Positions 1 through 6,980 of a stretch of 10,326 nucleotides of DNA are shown here, piece by piece. The stretch is from Flavobacterium sp. GTDB taxonomy: Bacteria; Bacteroidota; Bacteroidia; Flavobacteriales; Flavobacteriaceae. The stretch lies in assembly GCA_003449615.1 (NCBI GenBank), contig DMHA01000233.1, positions 1 to 10,326 on the forward strand. Reading direction: 5' to 3'. How positions within the stretch are numbered: the first letter of the stretch is position 1; the number at the start of each line of letters is the position of its first letter. The translations under genes were made by a program, and so were the position numbers. Under the pieces are notes generated by a model that saw only the letters and a list, made by a program, of their open reading frames with translations, was not told the DNA's origin and did not search any database.

Positions 1-585
1 ATTGATGTTGTCAAAATTGACATAAATGCCACCACTGGCTTTTTTATTCGCCTGAATAGGGTTGGTAATGTATAATTTGTCGGTTGTGATGAGATATACA
101 TTTCTATAAATGCCACCATAATAATTAAAATCCAAATCCTTCAAGGGCTTTCCTGGAGGAAAATTAGGATTGTCTTCGTTATTGACTTTGACTTTAATTG
201 TATTTTCTTTTGATTTTAAAAATGGAGAAACATCAACCGTAAAAGGCAAATAACCGCCTTTGTGATTGGTCACTTTTTGGTCGTTAATCCAAACATCGGC
301 CTCTTGCATCACGCCTTCAAAATAAAGGAAGATTTTTTTGTTTTTTGAATGGGCGACTCTAAACTTTTTTTGATACCAGCAGGTTCCTTGAAATTGGTCA
401 TTAACAACCAAAGGCTCAATTTTGGCAGTATGCGGAATGGTAATTTTTTCCCAATTGGCATTTGCTTCTTCTCTTTTGAATTCCCAATCGGAACCAAAAT
501 TAACTTTGGTTCTGGATTGTGAATTTATATTTCCAATTGAAAAAAGGAATACTAAAAAAAATAAGTATTTTAAAATGAATTTCAT
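1..585 (-). CDS. GH2 glycoside hydrolase, probable beta-galactosidase (N-terminal part, cut by window edge)
   Basis: Reading the minus strand from the ATG at 583-585 gives 195 uninterrupted codons to base 1 with no stop, so the gene continues beyond the window. Residues 1-24 form a signal peptide (MKFILKYLFFLVFLFSIG...SQS) without a lipobox cysteine, which suggests periplasmic export. Residues about 28-185 resemble the GH2 N-terminal jelly-roll sugar-binding domain: an ITIPHTAKIEP stretch, GTCWYQKKFRV, YFEGVMQEADVWINDQKV, GGYLPFTVDVSPFL, and NYYGGIYRNVYLI near residue 160. The catalytic barrel is outside the window, so activity cannot be read directly; GH2 also includes mannosidases and glucuronidases. 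Beta-galactosidase is inferred from the preceding GH53 gene, whose stop lies only 13 bases upstream, a spacing that suggests translational coupling. Its likely job is to release galactose from imported galacto-oligosaccharides. GH2 membership is well supported; the exact substrate is inferred. Confidence 0.85.
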   Translation of the reverse strand, partial: MKFILKYLFFLVFLFSIGNINSQSRTKVNFGSDWEFKREEANANWEKITIPHTAKIEPLVVNDQFQGTCWYQKKFRVAHSKNKKIFLYFEGVMQEADVWINDQKVTNHKGGYLPFTVDVSPFLKSKENTIKVKVNNEDNPNFPPGKPLKDLDFNYYGGIYRNVYLITTDKLYITNPIQANKKASGGIYVNFDNIN

Positions 586-598
586 TGTTGTTTATTAT

Positions 599-1699
599 TT
601 AATCTTTAAATGAATCTAGAGCTGGCGAAGGTTTTCCGTTGGATTGCCAGGCACTTAAGCCGTAACCACTCCAACTTCTTGCCCCTTGAGGTTCCCAATA
701 AATTACGCCTAAACCCTTGTTGTTAGGAACGTTTTTTACTGCTTTTATAACCGCAGTGAGCATGTCTTTTGTATCTTGTTCTTTTGCATCTTCCCCGCCT
801 ACTTCTACAACCATAACATCTTTGTTGTATCTAGTAACCATGTCTTTCAAATTGAATTCGAGGTCTGCGATGGTTTTTTTATAATCTTTTAGATCTTCAT
901 TGTTTTTTTCGTAACCCAACCAATACGGATAATAAGACATTCCTATAACATCATATTTTACATTGTTTCTGGATATATTGTCAAAAAACCATCTAAACCT
1001 TCCGTTGTTATTTCCTTGATCGACATGTATTACTACTTTTATTTTTGAATCAATAGCTTTTGTTGCTTCATAGCCTTTGTCTAATAAGGCTCCCAATTGA
1101 TTCCAATTTTGATTGTTCTCGATTTTACCTTCAGGCCATAACATACCACTCGGAATTTCATTGCCTACCTGCACCCATTCTGGCGTTACACCAGCTGCTT
1201 TCAACGCTGTCAAAACATCAAAAGTGTGTTTGTAAACGTCATTTTTTAACTCCTCGAATGAATGATTTGCCCAAGCAGCAGGTTTGGTTTGATGGGCTGG
1301 ATCTGCCCAAGTATCGCTATAATGAAAATTTATCATGATTCGCATTCCCATATTTTTCGCACGAACCGCCATCACGACTGTTTCGGCGGGACTGCAATGC
1401 CCGTTGGTTTTATCGCTAGAAGGATTGACCCAAACCCGAAGCCGAATGGTATTGATTCCCCTGTCTTTTAGCAGTTGTAAACAATCTTTTTGTGAGCCGT
1501 CAGCATCATAAAATTTGTAGCCAGTATCATCCATTTGTGGCAACCAGCCCACATCGGCCCCTTTTGAAAAAGCAAAAGTTGTTGATGCGGGATTTGAATC
1601 AGGTGTTGGTTCAGTCGTTTGTGCACCACCGCAGGAGTACATTAGCAATGTGATTATTGACATCAAAAAGAATGAAAATGGTGCTGTTATTTTTTTCAT
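599..1699 (-). CDS. GH53 arabinogalactan endo-beta-1,4-galactanase, lipoprotein
   Basis: This 366-residue protein is of ordinary GH53 length. It starts with a lipoprotein signal (hydrophobic run, then LMYSCGG with lipid Cys23) and a Thr/Pro/Ser-rich linker to about residue 42. The barrel follows with the family hallmarks: KGADVGWL (46-52), RLRVWVNP (86-93), NFHYSDTWADP (124-134) continuing to QTKPAAW (137-143), VQVGNEI with predicted acid/base Glu181, MVVEVG with predicted nucleophile Glu299, and VIYWEP (332-337). All catalytic motifs are intact, so it should hydrolyse internal beta-1,4-galactosyl bonds in galactan. The residues after Cys23 (GGAQTTEP) do not match the acidic surface-export signal seen in the SusD and SusE-like proteins here, so whether it faces outward or into the periplasm is open. 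The start is fixed by the signal peptide. The next gene (GH2) begins 13 bases downstream; the gene upstream ends 127 bases away. Confidence 0.95.
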   Translation of the reverse strand: MKKITAPFSFFLMSIITLLMYSCGGAQTTEPTPDSNPASTTFAFSKGADVGWLPQMDDTGYKFYDADGSQKDCLQLLKDRGINTIRLRVWVNPSSDKTNGHCSPAETVVMAVRAKNMGMRIMINFHYSDTWADPAHQTKPAAWANHSFEELKNDVYKHTFDVLTALKAAGVTPEWVQVGNEIPSGMLWPEGKIENNQNWNQLGALLDKGYEATKAIDSKIKVVIHVDQGNNNGRFRWFFDNISRNNVKYDVIGMSYYPYWLGYEKNNEDLKDYKKTIADLEFNLKDMVTRYNKDVMVVEVGGEDAKEQDTKDMLTAVIKAVKNVPNNKGLGVIYWEPQGARSWSGYGLSAWQSNGKPSPALDSFKD

Positions 1700-1817
1700 T
1701 AATTTAATAATAAGGGTGTTAAGATAGTTGCAAATATGTATTGAAATTAATTCATTTAACTACTCATTTTTAAGTTTTGAAATCAATCATTACAATTATA
1801 AAGGAAGAAAAATATTA

Positions 1818-1839
1818 ATTGGTAATTTATTTTACCAAT
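1818..1839 (-). terminator. Hairpin around the T9SS gene stop codon, possible weak terminator
   Basis: An 8-base perfect inverted repeat (ATTGGTAA at 1818-1825, TTACCAAT at 1832-1839) encloses a 6-base loop holding the TAA stop (1827-1829). On the transcribed minus strand it is followed by TAATATTTTTCTTCC, a T-rich tail. The stem has only two G-C pairs, so full termination is unlikely. It may lower read-through into the galactanase gene or protect the upstream mRNA end. Confidence 0.35.
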
Positions 1840-2759
1840 AATTTTCTTGCCATAGTTCCTTTTCCTTCAACGTTTAGTTTAGCGATATAAAGTGAAGGCG
1901 TTAGCTCTACAAAAGTATTGTCTTTATTGATGCTTTTAATTTCACGTCCTAACAAATCATAGATTTTAAGTTCAAATTTATCAGTGTCATTCAGCCCATT
2001 GATATGAATTCTACTGTCTGAATAAATCACATTAATATTATTCATTTGTTCAGCGTCTAAAGTGCTTAAATTGTTAACAATATATTCTGTTGGTTGCTTA
2101 AAAAGATAACCTGTTGTTCCATTAAGCCAATTGTCAGCATAAACAGAATATCCAGTTATGTTTGAATTGTTTAAAGTAACCGATTTAGTAGCAGTTTCCA
2201 AAGGTGCAGCATGATCGTTAATGGTATATTTGTTGATTACAACTGTCATTGTTGTTGCAGTATTAAGAGTATAAACAAACTCATAGTCAAACCATAGATT
2301 GCCACTTGTTATTGTCGTTGCATCAATTGTTCCACCAGAAGATACTACTTCCCAAGGACCATCACCATTCTTGTTCACTTGAACGGCATAATTATTATGT
2401 CTATCAGTATAAGCAGCTGTTGCACTTGGACTAGATAATAAAGAAACGCCTATTTGCCCCGCCCAAGATTTAGATGTAGTAATATTAATTTTAAATGAAT
2501 CCCCAACAGCCATAGTCATAGAATTTCCAGAAGGAAGTCCGTTATCGGTAAATTTTTTCCATGCTGCTACTTGCATGATGCCATCACCTCCAGCTTCCCA
2601 TGTCCATAAATTCATTGTCATAAACCCTGTATCATTATAGAGTCCAGAATCGTTTGTGAAAGTAGCGTCATAGTTTGTACTTTGTTGTACATGAGTAATT
2701 GTTTGCGCATTTCCAAAAAATGAAATTAACACACTAAATAAAAGTAATTTTGTTTTCAT
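1827..2759 (-). CDS. T9SS-sorted secreted protein with unrecognised N-terminal beta-rich domain
   Basis: This is a 310-residue secreted protein. Residues 1-19 are a Sec signal peptide (MKTKLLLFSVLISFFGNAQ). Residues about 240-310 look like a type A T9SS C-terminal sorting domain: INVIYSDSRIHI, KFELKIYDLLGREI (261-274), LTPSLYIAKL and the basic end RKLLVK. It would cross the outer membrane by T9SS and be attached or released. I do not recognise the part between (about 20-235). It is rich in Thr, Asn, Gly and aromatic residues (LWTWEAGGDG at 51-60, WFDYEFVYTL at 156-165, GYSVYADNWLNG at 203-214), alternates like beta-strands and has no Cys. A lectin-like or CBM-like sandwich is plausible because it sits between two GH53 genes, but this is inference; no catalytic motif is evident. 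The nearest genes are 98 bases upstream and 127 downstream. A 28-base hairpin lies 40 bases before the start. Confidence 0.85.
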   Translation of the reverse strand: MKTKLLLFSVLISFFGNAQTITHVQQSTNYDATFTNDSGLYNDTGFMTMNLWTWEAGGDGIMQVAAWKKFTDNGLPSGNSMTMAVGDSFKINITTSKSWAGQIGVSLLSSPSATAAYTDRHNNYAVQVNKNGDGPWEVVSSGGTIDATTITSGNLWFDYEFVYTLNTATTMTVVINKYTINDHAAPLETATKSVTLNNSNITGYSVYADNWLNGTTGYLFKQPTEYIVNNLSTLDAEQMNNINVIYSDSRIHINGLNDTDKFELKIYDLLGREIKSINKDNTFVELTPSLYIAKLNVEGKGTMARKLLVK

Positions 2760-2799
2760 AATGATTTTTTTTAATTGTTTGTCTTTGTTTTCTTAAATT

Positions 2800-2827
2800 A
2801 GTAGGAATAATTTTCATTATTCCTACT
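2800..2827 (-). repeat. Perfect 11-base-pair intergenic hairpin
   Basis: AGTAGGAATAA (2800-2810) and TTATTCCTACT (2817-2827) are exact reverse complements around a 6-base loop. This is the strongest stem I noticed in the intergenic regions. It lies in the 98-base gap between the divergent GH53 gene and the T9SS gene. On the transcribed strand it is followed by AATTTAAGAAAAC, not a T-run, so it does not look like an intrinsic terminator. It might instead be an RNA-processing or mRNA-stability element in the 5' leader of the T9SS gene, or a protein-binding site. Confidence 0.6.
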
Positions 2828-2846
2828 TTACTATTTTTTTATAATT

Positions 2847-2863
2847 CATTAAACAGTTTAATG
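2847..2863 (-). repeat. Short palindrome spanning the divergent GH53 gene stop codon
   Basis: CATTAAA (2847-2853) and TTTAATG (2857-2863) pair perfectly around CAG, and the stop codon (2858-2860) is inside one arm. The stem is very AT-rich and no T-run follows on the minus strand, so on its own it is weak. It is listed because the two other widely spaced gene ends in this operon have a similar arrangement. Confidence 0.3.
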
Positions 2864-4075
2864 TTCAACTATTTCATTCATCCAATTTACACCATCGTGA
2901 AGGTTATAATTGAAATCCCAAAAAGCTTTATTTTCCCAAGAGGAACCCGCTCCGTATTGATCTGGAAAAATCAATGTATTAGAACCAACCCATTCGCCTC
3001 CCCAATAAATTATTCCTATACCACCTGCATCATATAATTCTTGACCAAAATCTCTCATATACTTTTTTTGAGTATTTGTAGTTGGTGGATTATCATAACC
3101 CGCAGGAATATTTCCAACACCCAGTATGTCAACGTGTGCATCATTACCGCCGTTTCTAAATAATTGTGCGGTTTCCATAATTAGAAAATCTTTGTTATAG
3201 TTGGTTTTTACATATCCAACTACCTCTGTCCAATTCTTAAAATCTCCTAATGAATGCCACTCATGATAATGAGAAATTGCCATAATATCGAAGTCCAATC
3301 CGTTGCGAATATGCGATTTTAACCAAAATTTTAAACTAGCAGCACTAAAAATATGGCAAGCAATTTTCATGTTTATCCCATATTTTTTGTTTAAATCTCT
3401 AACGGCTTTAGTCCCTGCGTTCAACAATTTAACGCTTCTAACAACGCTGTAAGCTGGCAAATCACTTTCTTTCATATTGGGTTCTAAAAATCTTTCGTTG
3501 GTTTCATTACCAATAGAAACAATTTCTGGAGTTAAACCCGCATTGATATAATCCTCTAATACAGTAGTGGTATGATCATAAACTGCTAGTTTCAACTTTT
3601 CTACATCAGTTGCAATACCTTGCCAAGCTAATGGTGCTACAGCACCGTTTAATTTTTGGTTGTCCTCCAATGCCATTGACTGATAACCAAAAGTCAACAA
3701 AGTTTTTAGCCCTGCATTTTTGGCTCTTTGCATTTGAATTTTTACTTTTTCGGGCGAACCAAAGTCAACATCAGCATAACCTGTAGTATAGCTACTTTTA
3801 TAAGGCGGCATATCAATTCGTAGTCGAGTGATGTTTCCACCGTGGTCTGCTATACTTTTAAAAGCGTCTTTTGGCACCCCGTTTTCTTTGAAAACCACGC
3901 CGCCATAGGTTTCCTGATGAGCTACATAAGCCAGAGTAGTTCCCTTATAAAACACATCACTGGGTGTGGGTATAAAAGTTGTTGGAGTTGGAATAGGGTT
4001 TTCCATTGAACAACTCAATTGTAAAAACAAAGTAAGAAGTCCTAAAATTTGGAATATGCGGTATTTTGTAAACAT
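2858..4075 (-). CDS. Divergent GH53-type glycoside hydrolase, lipoprotein
   Basis: This 405-residue lipoprotein has lipid Cys22 in FLQLSCSME, then a Pro/Thr-rich linker to about residue 40. Its fold matches GH53: YKGTTLAYV (43-51, where GADVSWL-type sequence is usual), NITRLRID (81-88), an SIGNET stretch with predicted acid/base Glu191, FLIMETA with predicted nucleophile Glu301, and GIIYWGGEW (354-362). The 110-residue spacing of the two glutamates is close to the 118 in the canonical paralogue at 599-1699. However, the hallmark HYSDxWADP is missing; the equivalent place reads TFGYQSMALEDNQKLNG (128-144), with APLAW retained. RVWVNP is replaced by RIDMPP and YWEP by YWGG. The catalytic pair is retained, so it is probably active but with an altered glycan-binding cleft. 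A different galactan decoration or chain type is a reasonable guess. It lies 119 bases after the SusE-like gene and 98 before the T9SS gene. Confidence 0.85.
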   Translation of the reverse strand: MFTKYRIFQILGLLTLFLQLSCSMENPIPTPTTFIPTPSDVFYKGTTLAYVAHQETYGGVVFKENGVPKDAFKSIADHGGNITRLRIDMPPYKSSYTTGYADVDFGSPEKVKIQMQRAKNAGLKTLLTFGYQSMALEDNQKLNGAVAPLAWQGIATDVEKLKLAVYDHTTTVLEDYINAGLTPEIVSIGNETNERFLEPNMKESDLPAYSVVRSVKLLNAGTKAVRDLNKKYGINMKIACHIFSAASLKFWLKSHIRNGLDFDIMAISHYHEWHSLGDFKNWTEVVGYVKTNYNKDFLIMETAQLFRNGGNDAHVDILGVGNIPAGYDNPPTTNTQKKYMRDFGQELYDAGGIGIIYWGGEWVGSNTLIFPDQYGAGSSWENKAFWDFNYNLHDGVNWMNEIVEH

Positions 4076-4190
4076 TTTTGTGTAAGTGTTAAATTAATTA
4101 TTTTATTAGCCTAAAAGGATCATCTGTTCTCTTTCAAATGCAAACCTTCTATTGAAAATTTTGTGTCCATTAATCTTCTTTAGATATAAA

Positions 4191-4210
4191 TGTTTTAAAG
4201 TGTTAAAACA
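4191..4210 (-). repeat. Hairpin spanning the SusE-like gene stop codon
   Basis: TGTTTTAA (4191-4198) and TTAAAACA (4203-4210) form a perfect 8-base stem with a 4-base loop, and the TAA stop (4195-4197) lies within one arm. The transcribed strand continues TTTATATCTAAAG, with only a short T stretch. It sits at the boundary between the transport/binding genes and the enzyme genes, so it could mark a point of partial termination or mRNA end protection. The sequence alone cannot show which. Confidence 0.35.
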
Positions 4211-5364
4211 TAAGTCCCTGATTTAAAATTAACCGTGATTTTATAAGTTCCAGGATTAGGAGCGGTAATACTATGACCAGCCCAATTATTTGCTGCTCCC
4301 GAAGGCATAAGATTTCCGCCTAATGATGGTTCAGAATCAGTTTTTCCCAAATAAGCTGGGTCTGACCAAGTCGAATTGGCATTGATAAAAGCAAATTTTC
4401 CCGCTTTGAGTGTTGTGGTGAGTGTAAAAGTGTTGTTATCTACTTTGGTAAACTTTTGGGCATTACCAGGTGCATTCCATCCATTGGTAGTCGCATCACC
4501 TACAATGTATAGTTCTGCTGGCGAAGTCATTAAAACCGCAGGAGTTATTGAGTAAGTACCGGTTGTAAAATCAAGAATAACTTGATAAACTCCTGAAACG
4601 GCAGGAGATTTTATTGGAGTACCACCCCAACTTGTTGCTGAACCTCTAGGTTCAAAATTGCCAGTACTTTGAGGATTGCTATTGTTATCCATTGTTACAT
4701 AAGCCGGATCTGACCAAGTTGAGGCAGCAGAAATAACCGCAAAACTTTTTCCTCCTGTTAATGCTACAATAAGTCCAAAACGATGATTGTCTATCTGAGC
4801 CATTTTTTGAATATCGGTTACAGGTGTTCCCCAATTGGAGGGTACTGCATCGCCTTGAAGATAGAGATCCGCAGGCATTGGATATTTAAGAATAAGCGTG
4901 CTATAAGGCGTAATTGTTAATGTACTTACGTTCGAATATATAGGCAAAGCACCATATTTCAAGTTGGCTTTTAATCGCACTTTCATTTTTGAAGCTACCT
5001 CTGGAGCTAATTTCAATGCAAATGCCTTAGCATTCAGGTCGGCATGTGTGAAGGATATATTATTACCCGATGCGATAACAATTTCCTCTGGCTTCACGAA
5101 TTCGCCATCGCTTTTGTCCATTTCAATAGTATAAGAAATGGGAGTATCAATGCCGTACCAAGATTTATTATCCCAATTTAATGTCACAGCAATATTCTTG
5201 TCGGCATCTTTTGGAACCAGTACAATATCGCTGATACTATTGGTTAATAGAAATTTACCGTCGGCAGGTTGTTCTGCAATGTATTTCGTGGTATCATCAC
5301 TGCAAGAAATAGTGGTTACCACAATCAGCACAATGGCGAATAATATTTTAAAAAACTTTTTCAT
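4195..5364 (-). CDS. SusE/SusF-like surface glycan-binding lipoprotein
   Basis: This 389-residue outer-membrane lipoprotein has a signal peptide ending TTISCSDDTT with lipid Cys21. The SDD directly after Cys fits the lipoprotein export signal known from Flavobacteriia, so it is probably exposed on the cell surface. Residues about 38-155 form an Ig-like SusE N-terminal domain (LTNSISDIVLVPKDADK, VTLNWDNKSWYG, ending TLTITPY). Two homologous carbohydrate-binding-like modules follow at about 166-276 and 284-389. Both carry D/ELYxxGD, xxWG/xxWN, STWSDPAY (215-222 and 331-338), and a final GxYxxxxxFxxGTYxxT strand pair. It has no catalytic motif. It sits 33 bases after SusD in the place where galactan PULs carry a surface binding protein, so the likely role is to hold galactan chains near SusC/SusD. 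Binding residues cannot be fixed from sequence, but the repeated Trp positions are good candidates. Confidence 0.9.
   Translation of the reverse strand: MKKFFKILFAIVLIVVTTISCSDDTTKYIAEQPADGKFLLTNSISDIVLVPKDADKNIAVTLNWDNKSWYGIDTPISYTIEMDKSDGEFVKPEEIVIASGNNISFTHADLNAKAFALKLAPEVASKMKVRLKANLKYGALPIYSNVSTLTITPYSTLILKYPMPADLYLQGDAVPSNWGTPVTDIQKMAQIDNHRFGLIVALTGGKSFAVISAASTWSDPAYVTMDNNSNPQSTGNFEPRGSATSWGGTPIKSPAVSGVYQVILDFTTGTYSITPAVLMTSPAELYIVGDATTNGWNAPGNAQKFTKVDNNTFTLTTTLKAGKFAFINANSTWSDPAYLGKTDSEPSLGGNLMPSGAANNWAGHSITAPNPGTYKITVNFKSGTYVLTL
4198..4869 (-). repeat. Tandem duplication of a binding module inside the SusE-like gene
   Basis: Two adjacent segments, about 4537-4869 and 4198-4515, encode modules of roughly 105-110 residues with the same motif order. 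They share STWSDPAY exactly and end in matching GTY strands. The similarity is clear in the protein but not as long DNA identity, which suggests an old internal duplication. The first copy is slightly longer before its NFEPRGSATSWGG segment; the second has the equivalent NLMPSGAANNWAG. Confidence 0.8.
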
Positions 5365-5397
5365 ATATGTTTTATTTAGATTTTATATCCTCTTTTT

Positions 5398-6960
5398 TTA
5401 GAAACCAGCAATTTGTTTTAAATTAGGATTTACCAACAAATCGGCTGTTGGAATAGGAAATAGATTGTATTTAGGATCTACTGCAGTTCCGGCTTTCACG
5501 CCACCTTTCCAAGCCCATAAATAAGTGCCTGTTGTTAGTTTATTATACCGAACCAAATCGGTTCTACGATGGGTTTCCCAATACAATTCTCTGGCTCTTT
5601 CGTCCAAAATAAAATCGAGTGTAAGTTGTCCGCTTGTGATATTTCCACTTGTACTTGCTGGGTCATTGGCGTAAGCTCGACCTCGTATTTTATTAATATA
5701 ACTAAGTGCTGTTGCATTACTTCCGCCTGTGCCTCCGCGTAATACTGCCTCGGCATAAGTTAAATAAATTTCAGCCAAACGAAATACCGGAAAATCAATA
5801 TCGGATAAATTACCAAAAGAATTATTTTGTGGAATTGGCGTACCATCACGTTTTACATTTCGGTATTTATAAGCAGAATAACCATCTGTACTTGTGGTCA
5901 CTTTATTTACCTCTAAAGTTTGACCCGAAGTGTAAAATAGTGCACGTTTGTCGGTAGTAGGGGTTACCGATGGGAACAATGCTGGGACTTGCTGTGTAAA
6001 TCTAAAAGAGCTCCAGCTACCAGACATACCATTTAGAGAGGCGGGAACTCCAGCAGGACCTAAAGCCAAGAAGTTTGTGCCATACCAAGTTTTGTTGGTA
6101 TTATCATAATTGATGGTAAAAATAAATTCGTTGGTATTCAAATGGTTATCGCCCAGCATCAACCAAGCATAATTGGATTCCAATGTATATCCAGCATTTA
6201 TTATTTTATTACAATACGAGATAGCATCTGTGTACCGATTTTCTCCATTGTATGTATTGGCATTCAAATACATTCTGGATAGTAATGCCCAAGCAGCTGC
6301 TTTATCTGGTCTTCCTAATTCATTAGTTTTCGGTTCTGCAAGTATAGGGTCTATTTCTTTTAACTCGGTTTCAATATATTTGAACAAATCGGCACGCTGA
6401 ATTTGTGTAGGATAGGATTTTGCCAAGGTTTTCTCAGTTGGAAACGGAGGATTGCCATAACAATCCATCAAAATCCAAAAGCAATAAGCTCTTAAATATC
6501 GGGCTTCGGCTTGAAATTGTTTTATTTCTGCAGCATCGGCTCCAGAAAAGCCTCTTTTGGCTATTACCTCGTCTGAGGATTGATTGACAAAATCATTACA
6601 CAGTGTAATCATCGTAAGTGTAGCGGCATAAACATTGGCAATAGCTGGCGAATCAGCGCTCCAAGCCAGTTCGTGATAAATACCATCTCCACCATCATTC
6701 CAAGTGCTCACCGCCATATCCGTAGAATATTCCTGCATACTCCAATAGAATCTCAAGAAAGTACTGTAAGCCATTTTCGAATAAGCACCCGCCAAACTCT
6801 GTTTGTAGGCATCCACACTTGTAAAATGAACATCATCGGTATTTGAATTTAAAGGGAGTTTCTCCAAATCATCTGTGCAAGATTGGAAACTTATTGTAAT
6901 AACTAAAAGCAGCATTCCTAAAAGAAACCAAATACTATTATATTTTTTCGAAGTTCTCAT
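5398..6960 (-). CDS. SusD/RagB-family nutrient-binding outer-membrane lipoprotein
   Basis: This 520-residue protein has typical SusD length. The signal peptide ends ISFQSCTDDLEK with lipid Cys28 and acidic residues after it, consistent with surface display. SusD hallmarks are present: FTSVDAYKQSLAGAYSKM (46-63), the TPR-like helix EARYLRAYCFWILMDCYGN (152-170) with PPFPTE after it, KAAAWALLSRMYLNA (220-234), PVFRLAEIYLTYAEAVLRGG (391-410), INKIRGRA (422-429), LDERARELYWETHRRTDLVRY (452-472), and the C-terminal NLFPIPTADLLVNPNLKQ. SusD acts as the hinged lid on SusC and binds oligosaccharides before transport. It follows SusC by 20 bases and precedes the SusE-like gene by 33, so the three are almost certainly co-transcribed. 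Its glycan specificity cannot be read directly; galacto-oligosaccharides are inferred from the GH53 genes. I see no truncation or frameshift. Confidence 0.97.
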   Translation of the reverse strand: MRTSKKYNSIWFLLGMLLLVITISFQSCTDDLEKLPLNSNTDDVHFTSVDAYKQSLAGAYSKMAYSTFLRFYWSMQEYSTDMAVSTWNDGGDGIYHELAWSADSPAIANVYAATLTMITLCNDFVNQSSDEVIAKRGFSGADAAEIKQFQAEARYLRAYCFWILMDCYGNPPFPTEKTLAKSYPTQIQRADLFKYIETELKEIDPILAEPKTNELGRPDKAAAWALLSRMYLNANTYNGENRYTDAISYCNKIINAGYTLESNYAWLMLGDNHLNTNEFIFTINYDNTNKTWYGTNFLALGPAGVPASLNGMSGSWSSFRFTQQVPALFPSVTPTTDKRALFYTSGQTLEVNKVTTSTDGYSAYKYRNVKRDGTPIPQNNSFGNLSDIDFPVFRLAEIYLTYAEAVLRGGTGGSNATALSYINKIRGRAYANDPASTSGNITSGQLTLDFILDERARELYWETHRRTDLVRYNKLTTGTYLWAWKGGVKAGTAVDPKYNLFPIPTADLLVNPNLKQIAGF

Positions 6961-6980
6961 ATTTTTTATATATTGTTTAG

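Noticed and set aside
1..585. GH2 gene as a truncated pseudogene
   Set aside because: The frame is open right up to base 1 with all expected N-terminal motifs in order, so the truncation is only the window edge.
422..613. A 63-codon plus-strand frame with a hydrophobic start
   Set aside because: It lies antisense to the start of the GH2 gene, whose signal peptide and jelly-roll motifs clearly define the coding strand.
2800..2840. The 2800-2827 hairpin read as a plus-strand intrinsic terminator, since a T-run follows at 2834-2840
   Set aside because: No plus-strand gene ends nearby, and the T-run is separated from the stem by several bases.
4120..4170. A 16-codon minus-strand reading frame starting MDTKFSIEG in the gap after the SusE-like gene
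   Set aside because: It is very short, has no distinctive composition or ribosome-binding context, and such frames occur by chance in a 119-base gap. It would only matter if conserved in related operons.
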